Assembly: GCA_029641185.1 (NCBI GenBank)
Contig: JAPWGK010000001.1
Coordinates: forward strand, 942,501 to 1,006,500
DNA: 64,000 nt
Origin: Pseudofabraea citricarpa
Taxonomy: Eukaryota; Ascomycota; Leotiomycetes; Helotiales; Dermateaceae
Reading direction: 5' to 3'
Below the pieces are notes generated by a model. That model saw only the letters and a list, made by a program, of their open reading frames with translations, was not told the origin of the DNA and ran no database searches. The position numbers and the translations under genes were made by a program. Shown piece by piece: positions 22,621 through 35,406 of this stretch (within the stretch, counting starts at the first letter, position 1; each line of letters begins with the position of its first letter).

Positions 22621-24223
22621 TGTGCGTCTGCCGCTGCCACAGAGAGTAGTGAGTGAGTGCCCATCCATGCCCTACACCTACCAACTTACCAAGGTAAGGT
22701 ACCTACTACCTAGTACCTACCGTACCCTACTACCCAGTAGCTACAGGACTGCACCGTACGCTGTACCTACCCTGGACTAAACACTGAGTCCTGACCTCAC
22801 ATCACATCACTACTGTACAGTACTGCTTCAACCCCCAACAACCCCCAACACCCCCCCAGTTGCAGCACTCACTACTACCACCACACTACAACACAACCAA
22901 CTCAACTCGTGCACTCCCTTTCTCTCCCTCCCTCCTTCCTTCTACCCACCTCCTCCATCCACTCTACCCAGATACCGTACGCACCAAACACGCTCATTAA
23001 CAACAATACAAACAACCAAATCTCACCGCCTCGCCAGCTGCTGCCCTCATTCATCCACCTGCCTCCCCCAATCCAGTTCCAGCGTTGTCCCGGGTCTCAG
23101 GCGTTGTCGAGCGAATAAGCTGCATCGAACTTCTGGCTGTGTTGGCATCACAACAAGCAACGAAATCCTGACTGTTGTGCGCCAGACCCCCCCGTTGGCC
23201 GGTTCCTCCGAGCGTGCGCATCCATCTGCCGTACAAGTATCCCCCAATCTGCCCGTTTATTATATACCATTGTGCAAATCAATAAAACAACGCGACGGCG
23301 TGATCAAAAACCTTCGACTCGATCTTCTCAAATCTCGCGAGGATCGCGGATACGTCTGGGGCCTCGCCTGCGATTGCATTTCAAACTCGACCCCCCGGCC
23401 TCACGCTGATTTGCGCCGTTACTCCTTTTAAGGCAGAGTGGACCAAGTTAAATTGCCCATTAAATCTGAGCATCCCAGCTACCGCGCCTGGGTCTTTATG
23501 CTTCAGGAATCAGGACAGCCTGCCAGTCTTCCAGAACGAGTCCCCAGGAGCATTCAGCCATCCCTCGAACTCGCTGCCGACGTGAAGCTTACAGCTCGCT
23601 CATGCGCTCCACGCGTTGTCTCCTCTACCTTCTTATGCACCCGAAACGACGACTCGACTCGACAACAATAACAACCCTCCGCAGCTTCGCAGCCCCGATA
23701 CGGGAGTCCCATTGATCTTCCATATTGTGTAGCTCTTAGCCCAGAATTACACATCCTGTAGCGATCGGCCACGAGCTTCTTGGACAGGCCCAAGGACCCG
23801 CCCTCCGGCTTCCTGGTACCTTCTCCCCTTAGGCTTAGACCCTTTCAAGATCTCATCGCTCTTCGTCCGACCTGATCATCTTCTACAATCCTCTCACCTA
23901 TTATCTCTCGGTCGTTCCTTTCTTCTAACACGAATTACACTCCTTCATCAAACCTCGTTACCGACCTCACCACATCATATCGAATATACCTACCCACTCG
24001 CTCACTCACTCCCTCACATCTTCTCGCCTGAATGCACCCGTGAGCATAGCCAGCTCTTCTTCAGAGCACGTCGACAACCTCAAGGTGGGCTAATTTGCAT
24101 GGGGATTGTCAAGCAAGCCGTCAAACTGACACGGCGATTCTAGTATCACGGTTGACTTGACATTACTTATTCTTACACGTCGATTACATATATACATAGG
24201 CACTTCAGTGCCATTACCACGCC

Positions 24224-26681
24224 ATGACTGTCGCGTACGATCTGACCCATCGAGGGTTGGCGATCTCTACGCCTCAGAGCGCGTCGGGGTCAGCTTTGGA
24301 GGATAGATTCGAAGTTATCAAGGATATTGGAGATGGAAGCTTTGGTAGCGTCGTGTTGGCACGAGTGAGAAGTGCTGGTTCCAATGTGGCACGACGCGGC
24401 ACGGTGGTGAGAACTTATGCTGCACTGGATATATTACAATCTAACCTGGTGTTTCTAGATTGCCATTAAAACGATGAAGAAGAACTTCGAGTCGTTCGCT
24501 CCATGCTTAGAACTCCGGGAAGTTGTGTTTCTACGAACACTACCACCACATCAACACCTAGTACCTGCTCTAGATATCTTTCTCGACCCTTTCAGCAAGA
24601 AACTTCACATTGCCATGGAATATATGGATGGCAACCTGTACCAGCTGATGAAGGCGCGAGACCACAAATCCTTAGATGTCGGTAGCGTCAAGAGCGTGCT
24701 GTTCCAGATTATGCAAGGTCTGGAGCATATCCATGCACACCATTTCTTTCATCGCGACATCAAGCCCGAGAACATTCTCGTATCCACATCCGGTCAGCAA
24801 GATTCCGGTAACTCATTCAGAAGATACTCCGCAATGGTGACACCCCCCTCGACACCACCAGCATACACGGTAAAGATAGCCGATTTCGGACTCGCCAGGG
24901 AAACTCATTCCAAACTTCCATACACAACTTATGTGTCGACGAGATGGTATCGTGCACCAGAGGTATTACTCCGAGCTGGTGAATATTCAGCACCAGTGGA
25001 CATCTGGGCAATCGGTGCCATGGCTGTTGAGATTGCAACCTTGAAGCCTTTGTTCCCAGGAGGAAATGAGGTCGACCAGGTCTGGAGGGTATGCGAGATT
25101 ATGGGCAGTCCGGGTAACTGGTATAATAAATCAGGGGCTAGAGTCGGTGGTGGAGACTGGAAGGAAGGTACTAGACTGGCAGGGAAACTGGGATTCTCTT
25201 TCCCAAAGATGGCACCACATTCGATGGATACGATTCTACAAACTCCTCAGTGGCCATCGTCACTCAGCAACTTCGTCACGTGGTGCCTCATGTGGGACCC
25301 CAAAAGTCGCCCAACGTCGACACAAGCTCTCGCCCATGAGTTCTTCACCGATGCAGTTGACCCATTGAGGCCCAAGTCTTCGTCGAGGATGCTTGGTCGA
25401 AAGCACTCTGATTTGAGCTACAGAGGGTCAAAGGATTCTACCGAGACTACCCCCACGTCAGGTTCCAAACCATCGTGGTTCAGGAAATCTCTCATCGGCA
25501 GGACCGAGAATGTAAGTGTAGTGCCATCACAACCAGCTTCAGGCAAGGAAAACATTGCTCCACGACCTTCGCCAGTACACTCGTCAACAGTTAATGACAT
25601 ACCAGTTGTTAAGACTCGTCCAGCTGCTGGCAAGCGTACGACATGGACAAATGGTCCATCGAATGTTGCTCCTATGCCTATCTTACCAACCATCAAACCC
25701 ATTTCACCTTTATCCGACACCGTCACGGCTCAGGCCAGCAGCCGAACACCGTCTTATAATGATGCATATGTCAACGGCACACATCGACCTGCTCCATTAG
25801 AAGATAAGGCAGCTAAAAAGATTGGCCGACAACTATCAGTCGCATCAAACAGCAACCACTACGCCGAAATCCATCGTCATCAAGCAGAGATGGCACTCAA
25901 CGGCAATAGCGGCTTGGCTTCCCCGCCTAATGGACAGAAGGAAAGCTTCTTCTCACATCTACGGAAGAGAGCCAGAAGATTCTCGGGACGGAACCAGACT
26001 CCGCTTTCTCCCAAATCTGATGACATCGAAGCTCAAGCTGGTTGCGGTCCATGGGCTAGCAATAGATCATCTATGGTTATTGATGGTAACATGTTGCCAA
26101 ACCCGGTTCAGAAAGTGGAGACATACGATGCTCTGGACAAAGCCCTACGAAACGTACAACAGAACCTAGAGTCATCCCAAGCTGGCACTGTCCCTGTACC
26201 ACCAAACCATCTGATAAACCCCACAAGTGTTTTGAAACGCCATCATTCATTACCTCAGCAGCAACAGCCTCGTTCTGTCGACAATCTCCGTGCCGTTGGG
26301 CCTATATCAAGTAGAACTCGCCGTTCTCAAAATAATGGAGCTCAACAGTACGATACGCCAGACGAGGAAGACGAGCTACTTGACGAGGCACTCTCTAATA
26401 CGCACAGGGCGATGAAGCGAATGGACAGAAATTCGCTGCAGGCCGACTCTCGAAAGCCACTCAGACAATCTAGCAGTAATCTGGGCCTGTCAAATCCGTA
26501 CCCAACTCCTTCGCCATCCGCGAATGGTAGTTCTGTTCTATTTGGGCAAGGCCTGTCTAGTATCACACCGAAAGCGGCTGGTGGCATCAAACAATCCTCT
26601 ACGCCGCCTTACGACTTCGAAGAGAACGAATGGGCTGCTTCGGCCGCGGCCAGCATCTTCGCAGCCCAAAATCGAATCTGA
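24224..26681 (+). CDS. IME2: Ime2/MAK-type CMGC protein kinase
   Basis: 801 aa in two exons, 24224-24406 and 24459-26681. The kinase domain spans about 28-350: Gly loop GDGSFGSV, catalytic Lys in AIKTMKK (split from the Gly loop by the intron), HRDIKPEN at about 159, DFG at about 203 and a T-x-Y activation motif (TTY, about 217-219) before RWYRAPE. Between the catalytic loop and DFG lies an insertion of about 28 residues containing TPPSTPP. This layout is typical of the RCK family (yeast Ime2, Neurospora IME-2, Aspergillus ImeB, Ustilago Crk1), which controls meiosis, sexual development and light response. The C-terminal 450 residues are disordered, Ser/Thr/Pro-rich, with many SP/TP sites. 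The upstream region is very long, suggesting complex control (inference). Confidence 0.9.
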
Positions 26682-27556
26682 ACGGGTTTAGCGTGTTTCG
26701 TCAAGCTGTACATCATTGGGAGGAAAAGTTTTTATTTTGTTCTATATACATTGCATGGTGTTGGGTTGGGAGGGCATCTTCCGTCGTTTTATTCGCACTC
26801 TCCTTTGTCATCACGGCCACCCTCGACGGATCAGGGCAGCCGCGTATCTCTCGGCGTCCTACGTTTTTGGAATTTTCGAACTTTCCTTGTCATCCGGATT
26901 TCATACCCCGACCGATGCGTCGCCGCACATGCGATTCTCCTTGTTTTCTGTCCTCGAATACCCCATATAGACTGCACTTATTGTTGAGAGAACCAGCGAA
27001 GACTGCTTCACAGCCAAATCTCCTTTGTCACATTTCATCGTTGCCTGTCAGCCACGCAGGCGCGCACTAAATATTTTGGAACATATCTCATATCTGGGAG
27101 GTCTGTTTATCTGTACATTTGACGGGATCTGGGTGGATCTGGCACTACTGGGGGCTGTTGACATCCCCAGGGTTTTTTTGGGATTGGGGAATTTGCGGGT
27201 TGCCATCGCTACTGGCATAGCGTGTTTTTGAGAAGTATTTATTTGGAGGATATTCCAATACCAACGGCACTATGCCTCATCTCACTCACCCTGATCTGAC
27301 TACATGTGATGCCCGCCCCCAAATACCCTGTGCGAATGCCTCGGGCCCCAGCCCAGCAGCGTAGCTGAAGACGCCAGGAGAGACCAATTGTGTGATGCGT
27401 GCGTGCTACGGAATTGCAGCACACGGCAACCTGCATATTTTGTCTTGCCCCACCTAAACTCTCAAACCGCGTTGCTCCTTTGAACGACGCACGCGCAAAC
27501 AATTCAACTCTGCTCAGCTCAGCTCAGCTCCCAAGTCGCATCCGCACCAAGCGACC
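26682..27556. other. intergenic between kinase and Dcl2
   Basis: Holds the kinase 3' UTR and the Dcl2 promoter. Short ORFs here are low complexity. An AGCTC repeat of about four units lies at about 27513-27532, 25-45 nt before the Dcl2 start codon. Confidence 0.5.
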
Positions 27557-30500
27557 ATGGCAGATTCCGATGCTAATGATTCTTCGTCGGAAGATGGCCA
27601 GATGCTACCAGACCAGAATCTTCAGGTGCCATTCGTGGCACATGAGATTGTTGAGGACCGAACAGGCCAGAACGAGGAAACTAACAGCGACTTGGCCGAG
27701 TCGTTGGTCTCCCTTAGCCTGCAAGATGAGGCCCTTTCGATAGCTGTCAAGCCAAGGGCTTACCAGCTGGAGATGAAGGAAGAGAGCTTACGCAGGAATG
27801 TCATTGTAGCTGTGAGTTTCCTAACCATGCCTTCACGGCCCACGAGGCTGATTCCGCATCTCGCAGATGGACACCGGCTCTGGGAAGACTTACGTAGTGA
27901 GTGCGCTCTCCTTGTCTGACCTTCCACTCTCGGCCGTACCTGGGTACCACCATCGGATTTTCCAGAAACCTTTGGCTATTATTCTAGGCTCGTGTCTTTG
28001 CTTCACAGAGTTGCACCTAAATTCCTTGGTACACGCTGAAACTGTGTCTAGGCTGTTTTGCGAGCTCTTGCAGAACTCGATCACATTGCTCCGCATCAGG
28101 TAATGCTCGGTGAATCTGATGGCCCTGTCCCTTGCTAACTAGAGCAGTTGATTTGGTTCCTGGCTCCTACTGTGTCACTCTGTTGCCAGCAGTTCGATTA
28201 CTTCCAGTCACACATAAGCGCTGTTCAGATGAAATTTCTGAGTGGTAACGATGGTGTCGATCGATGGACCCAGCAAAGTCATTGGGACAGTGTCCTCAAA
28301 AATGTCAAGCTGGTGGTCTCTACTTACCAAATCCTACTAGATGCATTGAGCCATGCTTTTGTCTCGATGGAATCACTAGCCTTGGTGATCTTTGATGAAG
28401 GTAAACTGTAACCCGCATTTCCCCCACTTCATTTCATTTCAAGTCATTGGGCTTTTGGCACGAGCTAAATCATGGTCTGGGGCAGCACACAATTGTGTCG
28501 GGAAGCATCCAGGCTCACAGATCATGCACAAGTTCTACCATCCAAGAAAGGCGCAAGGATTGTTTGTTCCTCGTATACTTGGCCTTACAGCCAGCCCTGT
28601 CATGAGGTCAAATGTTCTGTCTTTGATTAAAATTGAAGAAACACTTGATGCGATATGTCGCACACCAAGTAAACATCGTGCTGAGCTGAGACATCAAGTC
28701 AAGCTACCAGTATTGTGCCAGGTTTACTATGAGAGCCTTCCACATGAATCAGCTCTTGTTGGATACACCCAAGTGATGCAAAGTTTAGGACGGGTATACA
28801 GTAGCCTGGCTATTTGTGAAGATCCTCAAGTCCTGAGCCTCATCGGTAAGCAAGCATCTAGGTGTAACTTTTCTTTCGTTGGCATGGTTCACGGGTATCG
28901 AGACATCATTCACTCTATTGTAATGTCAAGGGCCTCTTGAATCATGACCGATTCGTCTTCGGAATCCCTAGAGCAAGCAATACTAACACCTCGATTCTGG
29001 GGTTTAGAAGAGGGGACAGAGAGAAGCCAGAGAAAACTAGAAAAGGTACTCAAGAACCATAAGACATGGTGTCAGGATCAAATCAAAACCTTCCATGGCT
29101 TAAGCCTGAGGATCTGCCAGGAACTAGGTGCTTGGGCTGCCGACTTTTACATCTCTAAAGTCATCACCCGATTTCTCCAATCTGTGCATATGGAGGCTAA
29201 CAACCCCAGCGGCTTTTGGGATGTTTCCAGCGCAGAAAAGAAATATTTAGCTGATGCTTTGAAAAGAGTCAGTATTATTGATCCCACGTCTCCAATTCCA
29301 GAAGACCACTCACTAGTTTCCGACAAATTCCTAAAACTGGTCGAAGTCATTCTGCGTGAGTCCAAAGACTTCTCAGGCATTGTGTTCGTTCAAGAAAGAG
29401 CAATGGTCTCGGTCTTGGCGCATATGCTTTCCATTCATCCTGACACTCACACACGCTTCCAGGTTGGTACCATGGTAGGAACTTCGGAGTATAGCATACG
29501 CTCGAAAAATATCGGTGAGCTCATAGATGCTGATGCGCAAAAGACCACATTACCACTCTTTAAGAGCGGGTCACTCAACCTGGTGATTGCCACTAGCGTT
29601 CTTGAAGAAGGTATCGATGTCCCCGCTTGCAATGTCATTGTTTGCTTTCAAAAACCAGCAAATCTCAAGTCCTTTGTTCAGAGACGTGGGCGTGCCCGCC
29701 AAAGAAATTCAAAACTAATCCTGCTACTTGATAATACCTCTGACAGGACAAGTGATTGGCAGGAGTTAGAAGCGAATATGAAGAAGATGTATGAAGACGA
29801 CATGCGTACATTACAAGAAGTTCTTGCACTCGAGGAGCATGAACCGCACGATGGCAGGCAATTTAAGGTCGAGAGTACGGGAGCTCTTATCGATCTTGAT
29901 AACTCTTTGGCCCACCTTCATCACTTCTGTGCCACCCTCCCAAAGAAGCAGTATGTGGATCTTCGCCCTGACTTCTTTTGCACTGCCATTGGGGATTCTC
30001 TTGTAGTGGCCACAGTTATACTACCTTTGTCTGTTAACGAAGCTGTGCGAGTTGCTCAAAGTCGGAGGTCTTGGTTGAGCGAGAAGAATGCCATAAAAGA
30101 TGCGGCATTCGAGGCGTACATTGCTCTTTATCAGGCTGGATTAGTCAATGACAACCTCCTACCTTTATTGAGACATGATCCAGTTATTGACGAGCTTGAG
30201 TCCTCGATGGTCGAAACCAGGCCATCGATTGTTAGTGTTAAGGAGCAAATCAATCCTTGGGCGCAGGTTGCCGAGGGATGGAGACATTTAAAAGAACAAG
30301 GTGACATACCAGAAAAGAAGAATATCCAAATTCAGCAAGCTGCAGTTACTCTCAACGACCTCAACATGAAAATCTATCTTCCTGTTGCTATTCCCCAATT
30401 ACCACCATTTCAACTCTACTGGAACGAAGATACTGAGCTAAAAGTTACGACTACCACTTTGGGCTACAATCCAATTGACGTCTCAGAGTACTCGAATGCT

Positions 30501-32477
30501 CTAACGGAGACTTGGTCAATGCTGAGTACTGCTTTCGGTAATCGCTTTCCTATTTTCTGGAAGCCATTTGCTGCGCTTTTCACAGCCGAAGGGCCTGAAC
30601 TTCTTCAAAATCAAATGGGTTGTCAGTCAATCTCGGATTTTGTCTATGCTGCTCAGCTAGGTAAGCGCCCTCCTCACGTTGGACTTGTCAGAGATAAATT
30701 GCAGAACAATGTGCCATATATCTATCGTTCATGGTTGGCCAATAAGCCTCCCATTGAGTCAGTTCAATATCCATACCAGAATTATTCTGAGGCCTCTGAA
30801 AATGTACCTCATCTTCATCTATCACGACTCTCAAAAAGATCGGACTTTCTACACAAAATAATCCCTAGTGCTTTAAAATCGGAGAAGCCGTTGTCATATG
30901 TTCTGCCAACTTCTAGGTGTTCTATTGACTATTTACCTTTCAGATATGTTCAATTTGCTATGGTCATGCCATCCATTTTGCACAAATTCGGAGTTTACCT
31001 GCTTGCAAATGCGCTTTCAGATAGCCTGCTCAAGGATGTCGATATTACTGATCTTAACCTTATTGTCGCAGCAATATCTGCCTCTAGTGCAGGCTCAGAC
31101 ACGAATTACCAACGTCTAGAGTTTTTAGGAGACTCTGTATTGAAACTGTGTACTTCAGTACAGCTAGTAGCCAAGTATCCTCTCTGGCACGAAGGTTACC
31201 TTTCTAGCAAAAAGGATCGTCTCGTTGCAAACTCGAGATTGGCACGTGCTGCTGTTACAACCGGCCTCGATGCATTCATACTCACGAAACCGTTCACCGG
31301 CCATAAATGGCGACCTCTCTATGTAGATGAGTTGCTCGCATCAAAGCCGGTGGTAAATCGAGAGCTGTCTTCAAAAGTTCTCGCTGATGTTGTTGAGGCT
31401 CTCGTCGGGGCTGCAATGGTGAACGGTGGTATCACAAAAGCGCTTAGCTGTTTGCAAGTCTTCTTACCTGAAATTGAATGGCAACCACTGGAACAGCGTC
31501 AAATGTTTTTGTGTCAGCGTGCACCTGATTTACAGCTGCCAACATTTCTAGAACCACTCGAGAATATGCTAGGATACTCCTTCAGAAAGAAGGCCTTGTT
31601 GATAGAAGCAATGACACATGCATCCTGCAACTCTGGAACGCAATCATTGGAGAGGCTTGAGTTCTTGGGAGACTCGATCCTGGATACGGTGGTGGTGGAG
31701 GCAGTGTTCGGACAGGATGTTGAACTTTCTCATGTCCAGATGCATTTGCTGAGGACGGCTCTTGTCAATGCTGACTTCCTTGCGTTTGCATGTATGGAAT
31801 GGACGACGGAGCAAGAGAGATCTGAGCTCGTGGAGACCAAAAGCAACGCGAGCACTAACGATGCCCTTCGAGAAGTCTCGTCAACAGTCCAAATCCCCCT
31901 TTGGAAATTCATGCGCCACATGTCGCCAAAACTCGCTGCAGCACAAAAGGAAACCTCTGTACGGCACGCACAACTCCGCGATTCGATAAACAAGGCGCTC
32001 CGTACCGGTCGCTCGTATCCGTGGCATCTACTGGCACTTCTCCAGGCTCCAAAATTCTTCTCGGATCTTGTAGAGAGTCTCCTCGGAGCCATTTGGATAG
32101 ACTCCGGATCCTTCGATGTTTGTCGGGCGGTCATCGAGCGGTTGGGTATTCTTCCCTACTTAACCCGCGTCCTAGAAGATGGCGTGCATGTTCTCCATCC
32201 GAAAGAGGAACTAGGTATGCTTGCGGATACTGAGACGGTGAAATACGAACTCGAGACAAGAAGCAACAGTTTAAGCGAGGCAAAAGAATATCTGTGCAAG
32301 GTTTCTGTGGGTGGGAGAGAGGTTGCATTGGTTGATGGCGGAGTCAGTAAGGAAGAAGTCATGGTGAAGGCTGCCGATGCAGCTGTGAGGATCTTAAAGA
32401 GCGAGGAAGAGATAGAGACGGCAGAGATTGATGATGACGACGACGACGAGAACGATGACGATGTTATGGATATATGA
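27557..32477 (+). CDS. dcl2: Dicer-like protein 2 (antiviral/RNAi ribonuclease)
   Basis: 1471 aa in six exons: 27557-27811, 27867-27896 (30 nt), 28052-28099, 28148-28400, 28486-28845, 29008-32477; total 4416 nt, in frame. Walker A MDTGSGKT (about 86-93) sits on the 30-nt exon; DEAH (about 194-197) is split by intron 4; intron 5 has a TACTAAC branch site. Helicase-C ends with QRRGRARQRNSK (about 541). A Dicer-dimerisation domain follows. RNase IIIa has RLEFLGDSVL (about 1018) and DVVEALVG; RNase IIIb has RLEFLGDSIL (about 1198) and DLVESLLG, so the acidic catalytic residues look intact in both. A canonical PAZ domain is not recognisable, as usual for fungal Dcl2. The C-terminus is a run of Asp/Glu. 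In related fungi Dcl2 makes small RNAs against viruses and transposons. Confidence 0.95.
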
Positions 32478-33397
32478 GTTATGAGTCTTGGCTTTATTTC
32501 GCGGTGCAAGGGAGAGTTGGCTAGACATGCTTTCTTGGAAAGTCTGTTACTGTGTGTATTCTCTTGAGCTCTTGTTGCATTTCGATTTCCTTCAATGCTT
32601 TGCAATACCTAGATAGCTTCTGGTTCCTCTCACTCCTTTTGTCTTGGCCGTCTTTCTTAGTTATGTCTCTGGTTATCGGGTCCCCTTGAGCAACGAATCG
32701 GTTTATTCCTGCGGAGCAATTTCTAAACTATTGTTTGATCCTTCTGAGTTGCTCCCTTTATCTCTAGCTATTATCCGCTTGTGAAGCATTCGGAACTGTG
32801 AGATATAGGCCGCTCATAATCCAATATTTTTAACCTAAAGCTCCGAAATAGAGTGGATTATCGTTCTGCGGCTCTTTCTTGCTGACTACCTAGTTGCATG
32901 CAGAGCTTAAGACAGGTAGCTCAAGGGATTCTCAAAGCAAGTCAAAGCAAGTATTAATGAGAAGACAAGGGTCTAACAGAAAAATATTTAAAATTCTGCA
33001 CGGGTCAGTCTCGTTTCGCTTGACTTGTTAAGCGAGGATGGTGCTTCTCTAGTTTAAGCTCTTCAGCTTTCCGGATTGGAGGTCAAGAGATGACCTTGAA
33101 AAGATGTGTAGATGGTTTACAAGCAGGGCATTCAACTTATCGACGTCAGGATAAAAAAAATGAAGTGATCAATTATTACCTTTGCCGTCTTCTCCTCGAG
33201 GCAGGTGGTAGGTGAAGAACGATTATTGATTAAAAACTAGACATTGATATTCGGGACCAATCTATTTTGCAAGGTTGAAAACAGAAGAGAGGTATATAGA
33301 AGCTCCGCTCACATAATCTTTTTCTTGATAGGAAACCCGGCGCGATGAGGTTGAAATTGAAATCACAAGTACCTCCCAGACCCCGGAGGACACCGCC
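32478..33397. other. intergenic between Dcl2 and zinc-finger gene
   Basis: Convergent 3' flanks, AT-rich, with a duplicated GTCAAAGCAA word at about 32939-32955. No gene seen. Confidence 0.5.
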
Positions 33398-34591
33398 TCA
33401 TCTACACAATCTACAATCAGTATAACTCGTCGGTGCCGGCAGCTGCGCGACCCTGACGGTGCGGTCGTTTTCCAGACTCGCCGCGTTCCGAGCGGCGGCT
33501 ATGTCACGAGCCTGCATGCGATGGCAAGATTCCAGGTGCCTGTACAACATGAGCTCATCAAAGCGGGAAGCTGCCTGCCTGGCACACGATCCAATGGCGC
33601 ATTCGTAGCTTGAGCTACCATGGCACTTCATGATATGCTTGACGAGCTCATGCTGCGAGGCAATGCCATCGTCGACACCGACACTGCAGTGGTTCAGCGG
33701 GCAGCGAGGGTTCTCGTCAAAGACGTGCGAGGTCCGGAGGTGGTTCAACCACTTATCCTTCCGCGCAAACGTGTTGATAGCCGCCTGGCAGTCTGCGTAA
33801 GGACATGCATACTGCGATTCTCGCTTGCCATAGTGGATCGTCTTGATGTGTCGTTTGAGATCGTAGTTGCTTCGGAACGGCGTCTTGTATGTGCAACCCG
33901 CCTCGGTACACAGCAGTGGGTTCACGTGGATGTTATCAAGATGCGTCTGGAGCTGCGTCCGGGTCTTGAAGACAGCCTTCGAAGAGCAGCGCGGCCACTG
34001 GCATCGTCCTGGTCTTGCGACGCTATTGTCGCAAATCTTTTCAGAGTGCTGCTTCAGGTGTACTCTGAAGTCAAAAGTCGTCTCGAAAGGACCAGAACGA
34101 CAACCGATAAAGTGACAGCGCTGCTGCGGTTCGATTGTCTCTCGAGGATCTTGAGGACTACCTGCTTCTGGTGACTCAAAACCAGAGTCTTCACCCCGAC
34201 GCCCGGTAAGGGCGAGCAGAGGTTCAGGCTCGTCGGGCGACTGCGGATTGAATGAAACGAAGTGCCCAAGAGGGTCAAAGGGGGACTCCACATCGCAAAT
34301 GCCAGGGTAGTTGTCGTGTTCAGAATATGGCAAAGACCTAAAGTGCAGAAGGACGCCCTTTTATTTAGCGGCGAACAACCCTGGGCAGAATGAGACGACT
34401 GACCATGTAGAATAGTCGAGACACCCTGTATCCGAGCAGCTTGACTGGCTGATTGAGTCGATTCCGAATTCCATTGGCTCGTAGCAATATGTACGAAAAG
34501 GGTCAATTGGTCCACCGAGTACGTCATTGAGCAGAAGGGCATTCGAGTCGTCCAGAACCCAGTAATAGTCTTCGTCGCTTGATAGGCCCAT
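33398..34591 (-). CDS. C2H2 zinc-finger protein (paralogue A)
   Basis: Two exons joined at about 34340-34413 by a short intron. The first ATG in frame is at 34591 (MGLSSDEDYYW); the second exon continues from TTG (SLPYSEHDNYP). About 370 aa. An acidic, Pro-rich N-terminal region is followed by about five C2H2-type fingers: CHFIGCRSG..HLKQH, CQWPRCSSK..HLDNIH, CTEAGCTYK..LKRHIKTIH, CPYADCQAA..HLRTSH and two less regular ones. The combination DLKRHIKTIH plus FARKDKWLNH is typical of fungal C2H2 regulators. Probably a nuclear DNA-binding protein with unknown targets. A related gene follows upstream on the same strand. Confidence 0.85.
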
Positions 34592-35406
34592 TTTGGAGAA
34601 TTTGCGTTGACGTCGAAATATGAGGCTCTGGCTTGCCAATTGTATGGCGTGAAATAGAGTAAAGACTGCCCAGTTTCGCAGGGACTTCGAAGGGAAATGT
34701 ACAGCTTTTATCCCTCAAATCCACTTCTCAACCTTCGCATGCTTGTTGTCAGTAGGCATGCATGGCTTGCATCAGATGAGACGGGTTATTCCTTCTGCCT
34801 GCAACTACTCGAATTAGGCTTATATCGCCCATTAGACTACTACGTAAAACTATCATTTTGAGCCACGTTGCGATCAGTAAGCCATATCCTAGTTGCTAGG
34901 ATGCCCGTTTTTCTTGTCTACCAGTTTGTGCTCCCCTCACATGCTCTCAAGACTCTCATGCAGACACCACTCTACGAGAAGTTCTTAGAAATCCCCTCGC
35001 GTTATAACACAAAAAGTAGAATGTCTTCTGTGGCGGATAACATGTGCGAATAATGTTGAAGTGGAGTATTTTGCATAGAAAGATGAAAGGCAACAACTCT
35101 AAAACCTGTTCAAGTACAAGGGCAATGAACCAACAAGCGCCTTCGGTCCCTCTACACCCGACGCCACAGCGATCGTTATGCCTGTTGTGATTATACTGAT
35201 TAAGTCGCTAGCAAGGAAAACAACCGACTGAAAGGTCTCATGAAAACTTCTCTGTCCCCTATCCAAATTGATTCTAGGTAGGTACCAAACACCATAACGA
35301 AGACTAACTCCCTCGAAAGTCACATTGTACCAGAGCCACCCAGAGCATGAACCTTGCGCTCTTCAACAGAAAAGACAATGACAATGAAAAATAGCCTTCC
35401 GTTAAC
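34592..35406. other. intergenic between the two zinc-finger genes
   Basis: Promoter of paralogue A and 3' flank of paralogue B. No supported gene; short ORFs lack family features. Confidence 0.5.

Larger units (their letters stand above)
18836..24223. other. 5.4 kb gene-poor region between Stc1-domain and Ime2-type genes
   Basis: No ORF with protein-like composition on either strand. The left 600 nt is the leader of the Stc1-domain gene; the right 1-1.5 kb (pyrimidine-rich, with several short upstream ORFs) is probably the leader and promoter of the kinase gene. The middle contains several microsatellites, listed separately, and a dense block of TACCTA/TAGGTA words at about 22676-22770. A non-coding transcript is possible but not visible. 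Confidence 0.55.

Noticed and set aside
33620..34174. 184-codon plus-strand ORF
   Set aside because: Antisense shadow of zinc-finger paralogue A, whose fingers are clear on the other strand.
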